From CAZKUN01 sp964555935 (GTDB lineage Bacteria > Armatimonadota > Zipacnadia > Zipacnadales > VGFC01): a stretch of 30,454 nucleotides of DNA. Of this stretch, positions 7,310 through 14,728 are shown piece after piece. The stretch is taken from positions 1-30,454 of the forward strand of contig CAZKUN010000096.1 of assembly GCA_964555935.1 (NCBI GenBank). The letters are read 5' to 3'. Under the pieces are notes generated by a model that was not told the origin of the DNA, did not search any database, and was given only the letters and a program-made list of their open reading frames with translations. Each line of letters starts with the position of its first letter. Position 1 is the first letter of the stretch. The translations under genes and the position numbers were made by a program.

Positions 7310-10300
7310 CTACGATGGGGATGCCAGCGGGATGCGGAAGGTGTTGGGGCCCTCGATCGTGCGGCGCGGGTAGTATACCTCGCGGGTGGCGTCGCCGTCG
7401 ATACGCAGGCCATGGTCGGCGGTTAGGACGATGCGACGTTGGCCGTCGACTTCGTCGATCCGGTCGATCTCGTACCCGTGCGCGTGACCGTTGCCGTGGG
7501 TGAGGATGATCCACACGCCGCTCAAGTCGTCGCCGACGGGCAGATCGGCGTCCGTGAGGAAGGCGTCGACTTCGGCTCCGTCAGCCGTGCGCGTGGCTGA
7601 AGAAATGGCTCCCGTGGGGCCCTCGCGGCCGAGATACCACTCTCCGAACGCCTCCGTCCCGCGAGCGCGCGTGATGCGGAGTTCAGCATCGCCTTCGCGA
7701 TCTATCACATCGACGAAGTCCTTGGTGAACACCCAGATCTCCGCGCCTCTCGTCTCAACTTTCTCGATGAAAGGCTCGCCGGCGTGAGGCTCGTGGACGG
7801 CGATGAACATGGAGGAAAGCGGAGCGTCACCGACTGTGCGGACGACGAGGTGAGGCATCCAGAAGTCGTAGGCCTTGCGACCGTCGCCCTTGCTGCCGAC
7901 GCCGATTCCGCGGACAGAGGGGCTGCGGCCGAGGAAGATCTCGGCGTCGGGGAGGTGCGGCAGGTGGATGCGAACCCCGCGCGTTGGGTCCTCCTCGTAG
8001 GCGAAGTCAACGCGGGCGGGACCGTCGGCATGGCCCATCTTCATGTCACGGAGCATCCCGTAACCGTTGTACTGGTCGGCCTCGAGCTTCGGCTCGACCC
8101 ATGTCTCGCCATCGGGGAGCATGGTCGCGACATCGGTGTCGAGGGGCACCGTGCAGGTGGCGGTCATTGGGTGATCGGCGGAGCCATGCAGCGTCCAGTC
8201 GTGAGTCGCGCCGCCGGAGACGACGAAGATGTCGACGACATAGGCGTCAGAATCGGAGACGGGCACGGTGGCGATCATGCGACGGTAGTCCTGCATGCCC
8301 GCGACGTTGCCATAGCCCCGGACGCCGTCAGCGGCGACCATGCTGACGCCATTGACGCCAGGGAAGTAGGCCAGCAGGTTGCAGTCGGAGTTGCGATACG
8401 CTTGGTTGATGCGGTCGACGACGACCGTGTTGTGGGCGATGGTCGAGCTGGTCCACGTGCGCATCTGGCTCCACGTGTAGCCGACGTCAGACAGCATCTC
8501 GCGCTCTTTGGCCCAGAGGGAGAGATTGAGGTTGTCGAGGTGGCTGTGGCCATGCCCTCCGGAGAAGTGGAGCTGGGCCTGCATCTGATTCTCGCCGGCG
8601 CCGCGGCCGAGAGAGGCGTGGCCGAATCCAGGGGCGATGGTTGAGACGGTTTCGTCACGCGGCGCCGCGCGCTTCTCGTAAGGGTGGGTGTCGTGGATCG
8701 TGGACGAGGTGCCATCGGGCCAGCCAACGGACGCCGGCGCGTTGAGCGCTTTGGCGAAGAACGGCAACTCGGTCTCCGGGTCGAGATCGTCGAATCGCGT
8801 CGCGTCGATGGGGTCAACATAGCCCGCCGGGTCGGAATGGCCCTTCACGGTTCTGAAGGCGATGATGAGCCCGCCCATGGTCATGTAGTGGTATGAGGGC
8901 GCCTCGTGCCACCATCCATCGAAGAAGCAACCGGCGTTGACGTTCTCGCGCATCCAGTCGACGGCCCAGTGGACTATTCTCGGGTCGTTGATCACCCGCC
9001 CCAGCATGGCGGCGGAAGCGACATCGTAGCCGACGACATTGTTGACGTGGTCGGGCTTCAGCGCGGTGACTTCGTAGGTGGGGCGCAGGAACTCATCGAC
9101 CAGACGGTCGCTGACGCTGTAGCCGCGCTCGGCGGAGAGGGCCTCGTAGGCGGGGCTATCGATGGTGAGATCCAACGCGTTGATGACGGGCTTTGAGATC
9201 TCGTTGTGGAAGTAGCCCCAGCGCCCGGAATCCCAGTTGTACGGCGGCGTCTGGGGATCGCGGAAACGGAAGATGCGAGGCAAGTTCTGCACGAGCGGGT
9301 AGTGAGCGTAGACTTCGGCTATGCGGTCGAGCGCGAGCGCCACGCGATGGGCGTAGGCGTCGTCGCCGGTGGCCTGGTAGGCTTTGCCGAGCGCGACGAT
9401 CTGCGCTTCCATCCAGTGGCGGCGCCAGCGGGCGAGGTTGCCCGAGAGGTGACAGGCGATGCCCTCGTCTTCCGTCTTGTGGTAGGGGAAGCTGACCGTC
9501 TCGCCGAGGAGGTTGGGGCCCTCGAGGACGTGCTCTTCCGGGAAACGCTCGTTTGGGAAGACGGTGTCGCAGTGACGGCACTTCATCTCCTCCGGGCGGT
9601 CGATCGACCAGGAGAAGATACCGTTGCCCTCGACGCCGCCGAAGCAGTTGGGGCACTCGCAGTAAGCGGTGAAGGGCCTGTCGGGAACGAAGGCGAGCCA
9701 CTCGTCCTCGCTCATCGCCATGGCATTCTCAACGGCGGCCTGGTATTCAGTGGCCTTCGCGGGATCGTAGGCGTGATTCAGGACGGGGTGATCCACCACG
9801 AGCGCCCGCTCGCCGGAGCCTTGAGCGCGCAGCACGTACTGCCAGATGTTGTGAAGGTGTTGCATGTGGTCAGGCCCCGTGTCGCCGACGAAGCCGAAGA
9901 TGCGCAGACTTCCCACGTTATAGCGGGACACGCAGCGGAGTTCTTTGCCCCACCACTGGTCGATGGCCTTGCGATCTCCGCCGATCTGCTCGATGAGGTA
10001 GTCGGCCGTCTCGGTCGTGGCTGCATACGTCGGCGGGATAATGGCTGAGTGGGTGATGAGCATGCGCTTGTCGCCGGCCGACGCGGCCTTGGCGAAGCGC
10101 AAATACTGCTCGAGGTGCTCGGGATTGGCCTGGCGTGGGTCGGCGCCCTCGACAAGGCCGGCGTGAATGGAATCGGCCATGACCAGCGTGTCGATCCGGT
10201 CGAAGGATTCTTGGGACTTGAGGATCTCGCGGACACCGCCGAAGCCAGCGCTGAACGAGGTGAGCGTCACGTGCAAGAAGCGGTCGACGTCAGCGACACC

Positions 10301-10645
10301 AAGTTCGGCGAGTTTCGCTTTGGTTTCGGCGAGGATCGCCGGGAAGACGGCCGGGTCGGCGAACTGATCCGTGTAGACTTTCGACAGCCCGGGCAACACG
10401 ACCGTGACGAGCACGGCGTTCTCGCCGGAACGCGTGAGGTTGTTCTCGGCGGCCCAGGCGGCGCCGTGGAGGTGGACGACCAGGCGGACGCCGTCTTCGC
10501 CCGGCGCGTATCCGTCGGGGACGAACAACTCGCCGACCGTCAACTCAGAGCGCGTGCCAAGGAGGGGCTCGTCCGGCTGCGCCCAGAGCGAGATAGGCAC
10601 GATCAGCAGCGCGGCGGCGAGCAATATGTTCGTGGGAGGGGGCAT
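7310..10645 (-). CDS. Secreted fusion: alpha/beta-hydrolase esterase plus heparinase II/III-like lyase
   Basis: 1111 residues with a signal peptide (cleavage near WAQ, residue 23). Residues about 25-300 look like an alpha/beta-hydrolase: HLHG (58-61) as oxyanion loop, nucleophile-type FSAGFGG (131-137), candidate Asp in MADS (about 158) and His in PDHMQHLH (about 260-265). Residues about 310 to the end form a heparinase II/III-type polysaccharide lyase with an alpha-helical toroid and beta-sandwich: WHEAPSYHY (579-587), GHGHSHLDNL (697-706) and IAHNTVVVD are family motifs for the catalytic His/Tyr and metal site. A CxCPNC...CRHC zinc-ribbon-like pair (329-334 and 356-359) lies at the junction. 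An enzyme that removes an ester and cleaves the same uronate-containing polymer is the natural reading; the substrate is unknown. Its ribosome site is weak. Confidence 0.8.
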   Translation of the reverse strand: MPPPTNILLAAALLIVPISLWAQPDEPLLGTRSELTVGELFVPDGYAPGEDGVRLVVHLHGAAWAAENNLTRSGENAVLVTVVLPGLSKVYTDQFADPAVFPAILAETKAKLAELGVADVDRFLHVTLTSFSAGFGGVREILKSQESFDRIDTLVMADSIHAGLVEGADPRQANPEHLEQYLRFAKAASAGDKRMLITHSAIIPPTYAATTETADYLIEQIGGDRKAIDQWWGKELRCVSRYNVGSLRIFGFVGDTGPDHMQHLHNIWQYVLRAQGSGERALVVDHPVLNHAYDPAKATEYQAAVENAMAMSEDEWLAFVPDRPFTAYCECPNCFGGVEGNGIFSWSIDRPEEMKCRHCDTVFPNERFPEEHVLEGPNLLGETVSFPYHKTEDEGIACHLSGNLARWRRHWMEAQIVALGKAYQATGDDAYAHRVALALDRIAEVYAHYPLVQNLPRIFRFRDPQTPPYNWDSGRWGYFHNEISKPVINALDLTIDSPAYEALSAERGYSVSDRLVDEFLRPTYEVTALKPDHVNNVVGYDVASAAMLGRVINDPRIVHWAVDWMRENVNAGCFFDGWWHEAPSYHYMTMGGLIIAFRTVKGHSDPAGYVDPIDATRFDDLDPETELPFFAKALNAPASVGWPDGTSSTIHDTHPYEKRAAPRDETVSTIAPGFGHASLGRGAGENQMQAQLHFSGGHGHSHLDNLNLSLWAKEREMLSDVGYTWSQMRTWTSSTIAHNTVVVDRINQAYRNSDCNLLAYFPGVNGVSMVAADGVRGYGNVAGMQDYRRMIATVPVSDSDAYVVDIFVVSGGATHDWTLHGSADHPMTATCTVPLDTDVATMLPDGETWVEPKLEADQYNGYGMLRDMKMGHADGPARVDFAYEEDPTRGVRIHLPHLPDAEIFLGRSPSVRGIGVGSKGDGRKAYDFWMPHLVVRTVGDAPLSSMFIAVHEPHAGEPFIEKVETRGAEIWVFTKDFVDVIDREGDAELRITRARGTEAFGEWYLGREGPTGAISSATRTADGAEVDAFLTDADLPVGDDLSGVWIILTHGNGHAHGYEIDRIDEVDGQRRIVLTADHGLRIDGDATREVYYPRRTIEGPNTFRIPLASPS

Positions 10646-10762
10646 GACGCGATGACCTGTTGTCCTGTGTGTTGGTCGCGGTCTATTGTGCGCCAGCGGC
10701 GGGTTCTCCTCGTTTCAGGCGGGGACGGCGACGACGGAGCAGAGCGGGGATGGGGAGTTCTA

Positions 10763-10810
10763 GTGTCAGACACCCCTTTTGCCAAACGCGGCAAAAGGGG
10801 TGTCTGACAC
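10763..10810. repeat. Fourth, perfect copy of the GTGTCAGACAC hairpin
   Basis: Two perfect 21-base arms (GTGTCAGACACCCC then TTTTGCC, and its complement) around AAACGC, preceded by the same GGGGAGTTCTA flank as the tandem array 4.7 kb away. It stands alone in the divergent region 10646-11062, which contains no gene. Confidence 0.8.
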
Positions 10811-10846
10811 AGGTGGGAGAGGGTGGGAGTGAGGAGAGGGACGGCG

Positions 10847-10910
10847 ACAGGCGAGACGCCTGTGCTACGACGGCGAGAGGTTGGTTCTTCCACGGGCTGC
10901 CAGCCCGTGG
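10847..10910. repeat. Two variable-stem hairpin repeats upstream of the nuclease/phospholipase gene
   Basis: ACAGGCG, loop AGA, CGCCTGT with tail GCTACGACGG (10847-10863), and CCACGGGCTG, one base, CAGCCCGTGG with tail CACC (10890-10910). I see no further feature between 10911 and the ribosome site at 11051. Confidence 0.7.
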
Positions 10911-11062
10911 CACCTGACGACAGGCGCGGGACGACGGACGGCACGAGTCCTGCGGTGGCCTCACAGCGCCTATCGGTCCGTCGCGATGTCGCGTTGCATG
11001 ATCTTTGGACATGGAGGGCGAACAGGCGGGTGATGGACTAAGATCCACACGGAGGTGTGCCG

Positions 11063-11962
11063 ATGCCGCGCCGCTACTTGATGATCCTGATACCCATGTT
11101 TCTCGTTAGCACTGCCGCCCCAGCCCTTGCGTGGGGCGTGAAGGGGCACGACTGGATCGTGCAGAACGCCGTCGAGGTGCTGCCCGATTCGGCCATCAAG
11201 ACCAAACTGCAGGAGCGGGTCATTCACCTGCGCTTCGACGCGCTGGAGCCGGATTTTGAGTGGAAGGACGGCAGCAACGCCAAGCTCGAATACGCCAACC
11301 ACTACTTCGATCTGGAGTACTTCGGCGACCCGGCAACGCCGGCGGACATCCCGCGGACGCGGCTCGACGCGCTGAGGTTCTACACGGAGGAGGGACTCGC
11401 CGGCAAGTACGTGGGGTTCCTGCCATACCGGATCGAGGAGCTGTACTATGAGCTGGTCAACGCGCTGAGTACCAGCCCCGGGGATGCCTGGTTCCTGGCA
11501 GGCGTGATCGCGCACTACACGGCCGATGCAGCGCAACCACTGCACTCGACGATCCACTTCGACGGCCGCGCCGACGAGAAGGTCGATGGGCGGAAAGCAC
11601 TCTCGGGAATCCACATGGACTATGAGGTGAGTTTCCTCGAGGACCAGGGACTGGAGTTCCTGCAATCATCGCGAGCGTTAGCCGAGGAGGCGGAGGTGCT
11701 GGAGGACGTCCACGCGGCGGCGCTGGACACGATCTTCGAGGCACACGGGCATTTCGAGGAGATATACGAGGCGGCGCGGGCGGAAAACGGCGACGACATG
11801 CCGGCAGGGATGCCGGCGGTCCAGTCAACGGCACGCAAGTATGCGGCGTGGGATGAGAGCATCGGGCCGATGACGAGGCTTCAGATGGCGCGGGCGGCGA
11901 CGTTTACCGCGAGTCTTTGGCTGACGGCATGGGAAGAGGCGGGGAAGCCGGAGTTTGAGTGA
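11063..11962 (+). CDS. Secreted zinc-dependent phospholipase C / S1-P1 nuclease family protein
   Basis: 299 residues from ATG 11063; GGAGG at 11051-11055 gives seven-base spacing, while the GTG at 11057 is too close. The signal peptide ends ALA before WGVKGHDW, so cleavage would place Trp at the mature N-terminus, where this family uses the Trp amino group and carbonyl as a zinc ligand. Other ligand-region motifs are ANHYFDLE, GVIAHYTADAAQPLHST and GIHMDYE, supplying His and Asp/Glu for a trinuclear zinc centre. Either single-stranded nucleic acid/3'-nucleotide or phospholipid hydrolysis is possible; length and motifs do not decide. It is the first of six co-directional genes ending at 19416 and is divergent from the fusion gene. 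Confidence 0.85.
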   Translation: MPRRYLMILIPMFLVSTAAPALAWGVKGHDWIVQNAVEVLPDSAIKTKLQERVIHLRFDALEPDFEWKDGSNAKLEYANHYFDLEYFGDPATPADIPRTRLDALRFYTEEGLAGKYVGFLPYRIEELYYELVNALSTSPGDAWFLAGVIAHYTADAAQPLHSTIHFDGRADEKVDGRKALSGIHMDYEVSFLEDQGLEFLQSSRALAEEAEVLEDVHAAALDTIFEAHGHFEEIYEAARAENGDDMPAGMPAVQSTARKYAAWDESIGPMTRLQMARAATFTASLWLTAWEEAGKPEFE

Positions 11963-12062
11963 GGGCGGAACGAAAGAGGGAAGACACGAAGACGGCCGAA
12001 GAACGACGCCGCAGCGGTTGCGGGCAACGGCCGACGCCAGGACGCTGACTGGAGGCAGACGC

Positions 12063-12902
12063 ATGGGCGAGGCGCAGTTCGGATTCTGTTTGAATACGAG
12101 CACGATCCGGTGTGGTGAGCTATCGCTGGAGGAGAAACTAGCGGTCACGGCTGAGGCCGGCTATGACGGCATCGAGCCGTGGGTGTCAGAGCTTGATGAA
12201 TTCGCCGCAGGCGGCGGGGACCTGGCGGATCTACGCAAGCGAACGAGAGACTCAGGGCTTGAGATCGTGAACCTGATCGGGTTCTTCAATTGGGCAACGG
12301 AGAACGATGCGGACCGCACCGAGGGCATCGCTGAGGCCCGGCGAGCATTCGCGATGGCGCAGACGGTGGGCTGCAAGTTCGTAGCCGCGCCGCCGTGGGG
12401 CCTGACGGACGTGACGGGGATGGACCTCTTCGGAATCGCCAAGCGATATGGCGAGCTGATCGACATCGGCGCGGAGTATGGCGTGATGCCGCTGCTGGAG
12501 TATTGGGGTCACTCGAAGACGCTCGGCAAGCTCGGCGAAGGCCTGCTGGTGGCGGGGGAATGCGGCCGGAGCGAAGCGCTGATCCTCGCCGACACATTCC
12601 ACACGTACAAGGGCAGCGGGACGATTGCGGGTCTCGAACTGCTCGGTCCGAACGTGCTGGGGTTGCTGCACATTAACGACTACCCGGGCGAACCCGCGAC
12701 GGATGTCATCGCGGACGCGGAGCGGGTGTACCCGGGTGATGGGATCGCGCCATTGGCGGAGTTGCTGGGCAGCCTGGCGCGAGCGGGGTACGAGGGCATG
12801 CTGTCGGTGGAGCTGTTCAACCGCGAGTACTGGGCGCAAGACGCGTTGACAGTGGCGAAGACGGGGCTCGAGAAGACGCGGGCGATTGTAGCGGAGGCGT
12901 GA
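12063..12902 (+). CDS. Sugar phosphate isomerase/epimerase-like TIM barrel
   Basis: 279 residues from ATG 12063 (GGAGG seven bases upstream); the longer open frame from 11955 is not supported. It belongs to the xylose isomerase-like/AP endonuclease family 2 TIM barrels (IolE, hydroxypyruvate isomerase and tagatose epimerase relatives). The usual metal ligands are visible: Glu146 in LLEYWGH, Asp177 and His180 in ILADTFHTYKG, His203 in LLHINDYPG and Glu250 in LSVELFN. AGYDGIEPW near 31-40 is a typical second-strand motif. No signal peptide, so cytoplasmic. It likely isomerises or epimerises a sugar or keto-sugar released by the neighbouring secreted enzymes; the exact substrate cannot be read. 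Confidence 0.85.
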   Translation: MGEAQFGFCLNTSTIRCGELSLEEKLAVTAEAGYDGIEPWVSELDEFAAGGGDLADLRKRTRDSGLEIVNLIGFFNWATENDADRTEGIAEARRAFAMAQTVGCKFVAAPPWGLTDVTGMDLFGIAKRYGELIDIGAEYGVMPLLEYWGHSKTLGKLGEGLLVAGECGRSEALILADTFHTYKGSGTIAGLELLGPNVLGLLHINDYPGEPATDVIADAERVYPGDGIAPLAELLGSLARAGYEGMLSVELFNREYWAQDALTVAKTGLEKTRAIVAEA

Positions 12903-12915
12903 CGGCGACGGCGTC

Positions 12916-13021
12916 GGGGCTGAAGCCCCTCTTACAGGGATTGGGAGTTGGGACGGCGCCAGGAGGGCAATGTGAGCGACGGCGTTCGCGGCTAGAGCCG
13001 CTCTTACGAGGGATTGGGAGG
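12916..13021. repeat. Two hairpin repeats with shared tail before the zincin-like gene
   Basis: GGGGCT/AGCCCC (12916-12929) and GCGGCT/AGCCGC (12988-13001), each followed by CTCTTAC, then (A/GA)GGGATTGGGAG. The tail of the second provides GGGAGG (13016-13021), eight bases before the ATG at 13030, so the repeat appears to supply the Shine-Dalgarno sequence. Confidence 0.65.
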
Positions 13022-13029
13022 AAGTCGAG

Positions 13030-14559
13030 ATGACGGGAATTCGAGCGACGGCACTTGCGGTGATGGCGGCGCTGCCGATGGCGGCGGACGCGCAGACGCC
13101 GAGGGCGGATGAGTTCCTGACGCCATACGGGTTAGAGCAATTCCCGGACCTGTATCGGCTGGCTCTCGAGACGTTCCTGGCCGTTGAGGAAATGTACGAC
13201 AACGGCCAGTACGGCGAGGCGCTTGAGCTGCTGGATGAGCTATGGGAAAAGCATCCGCCGGCAGGTGACGACTGGGCGACACTTGGGCGGAAGGTCGCTG
13301 GGCTGAACATCGGCTCGCCGCCGTGCTACTACGCGCTGCGGATGTACACCGAGTGCGCGAGATGGCGTGTCGGATCTGGAGATCCGACCTACGGACGACG
13401 AGGCGAACGGAGCGGATCTGGAGATCCGCAGGCACGGACGGCAACGGGGGACGCCGATGAGGTCGTGCTGACGGTGGTGGTGATCGGCAAGGTCGAGGGC
13501 ACTCAACCGACGACCTTCGCGGAGCTGGAGGCAGGCGAGGGTCGCGAAGTGGCGCTGACGGCGCACTCACTGCTGCTAGCGGATGACCATCGCGTCATCC
13601 ACGAGTCGCTGGCGCTGTTCAACGAGTACATGCTCGCGGCGACGGGTGGCAAGCTGAGCGTGAAGACTGAGGTGGCCTACCTCCCGGATTTCACCGCCCC
13701 CGCGCGGGCAGCGGCGGAGCCGCATCGCTATGCGGGCCTAGCGGGCGACGCGGTCGGCGAGGCGTGTCGAGCGGCGCCGGAGGAGCTGCGGGCGCGGACC
13801 GATTGGTGGTGGGTGCTGTATCCCTCCTTCGTGCCCGGACAGTACCCCGAGTTTGAGACCACCGAGTTCATCACAGGCGGAATGGGACGCGGACCGGACG
13901 GCGGGTCGCCGTGCTTCATCATCGATGACCTATGGCTCGTTCGCAAGCCACCGCATCTGGGCACCGGGACGATGACGGACATCGAGCGGCGGACGTACCT
14001 GCCGCAATGGGTGCAGCACGAGTTCTATCACCACATCTTCCAGCGATTCCCCGAGTACGGGCTGGAGGCAGAGGGCCATCAGTGGTTCCGGCGCGACACG
14101 TGGCCCGATGACTTCGTCGGCCGATTCGAGCCCGATTACTACGATGAGGCGCTTCAGAAGCGCGTCAAAGGCAGCGAGCCGCCGATGCACGTTCGGCTGC
14201 GGTACGCGCCGCCGCCGAAGGAGCTGTACGGGAGAATCGAGATCGACGCCATCGTCGGCGAGTACCGCCACGAGCCGGTGCAGAATGACTGGCACGAGGG
14301 AAGAATCACGCGCGAAACAGGGGACGATGGCGAGACGATCCTCCGGTGGACAAACGAGGCCGGCGCGAGCTGGACGCTGACGCCTGATCTGGAGAATGGC
14401 GTCCTCAACACCGGCGAGGAGAACCCGTATTACGAGGACAATCCGGCCACGGGTCGAACGTTCAGAATCGTGCTGCAGAGGGATGAGGACGGGGAGTATA
14501 TGCCGGAATTGGCGGGGTTTCAGTTTCAGTGGGGGTATTACGCGAGGGTGGATGAGTAA
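13030..14559 (+). CDS. Secreted zincin-like protein (HEFYHH motif) carrying an in-frame repeat insertion
   Basis: 509 residues, signal peptide ending near ADAQ (22). Residues about 28-110 are helical and TPR-like (LALETFLAVEEMYDNGQYGEALELLDELW). The main domain contains WVQHEFYHHIFQRF: HEFYH (330-334) fits the HExxH zinc motif, with a downstream Glu in EYGLEAEGHQW as possible third ligand. I do not recognise the overall family, so protease activity is inferred from this motif alone. Residues about 113-139 (Gly/Ser/Arg-rich, with GSGDP twice) are encoded by two hairpin repeats at 13369-13429 that keep the frame. The next segment (DEVVLTVVVIGKVEG) resumes ordinary protein sequence. It lies in the middle of the six-gene run. 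Confidence 0.7.
   Translation: MTGIRATALAVMAALPMAADAQTPRADEFLTPYGLEQFPDLYRLALETFLAVEEMYDNGQYGEALELLDELWEKHPPAGDDWATLGRKVAGLNIGSPPCYYALRMYTECARWRVGSGDPTYGRRGERSGSGDPQARTATGDADEVVLTVVVIGKVEGTQPTTFAELEAGEGREVALTAHSLLLADDHRVIHESLALFNEYMLAATGGKLSVKTEVAYLPDFTAPARAAAEPHRYAGLAGDAVGEACRAAPEELRARTDWWWVLYPSFVPGQYPEFETTEFITGGMGRGPDGGSPCFIIDDLWLVRKPPHLGTGTMTDIERRTYLPQWVQHEFYHHIFQRFPEYGLEAEGHQWFRRDTWPDDFVGRFEPDYYDEALQKRVKGSEPPMHVRLRYAPPPKELYGRIEIDAIVGEYRHEPVQNDWHEGRITRETGDDGETILRWTNEAGASWTLTPDLENGVLNTGEENPYYEDNPATGRTFRIVLQRDEDGEYMPELAGFQFQWGYYARVDE
13369..13429. repeat. Two hairpin repeats inside a coding sequence
   Basis: GTCGGATC, loop TGGA, GATCCGAC with tail CTACGGACG (13369-13388), then GCGGATC, loop TGGA, GATCCGC with tail AGGCACGGACGG (13412-13429). 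The first matches the intergenic copies at 20957 and 26289 over its whole 20 bases. Together they add roughly 25 codons to the zincin-like gene without a stop. Confidence 0.8.
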
Positions 14560-14632
14560 CGAAAGCGCGCAACCGGCCAGGCAAAGGCGAACGCCACGGC
14601 AACGGCGCTGCGCCACCTCGCGGACGAGGGCG

Positions 14633-14697
14633 GCGAACGCTACGCGTTCGCTTGGCGCTCCAGTGAACGACGACGGCGATGCGAGCTGGAAGCTCGC
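14633..14697. repeat. Two variable-stem hairpins between zincin-like and propeller genes
   Basis: GCGAACGC, TAC, GCGTTCGC (14633-14651) and GCGAGCT, GGA, AGCTCGC (14681-14697), in the 169-base gap 14560-14728. Their tails (TTGGCGCTCC and GGTCC) are less like the common one. Confidence 0.65.
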
Positions 14698-14728
14698 GGT
14701 CCAAGAAGGCAACGAAGGGAGACACGGA

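Noticed and set aside
7784..10807. Plus-strand frames of 250-290 residues (7784-8644, 9206-10048, 10049-10807)
   Set aside because: Antisense to the fusion gene, which has strong motif support over its whole length.
12252..13310. 352-residue minus-strand frame
   Set aside because: It lies antisense to the isomerase and zincin-like genes and spans a repeat cluster; no recognisable domain.
14396..14728. Upstream extension of the large propeller gene
   Set aside because: It overlaps the zincin-like gene and repeats; a good ribosome site and signal peptide start at 14729.
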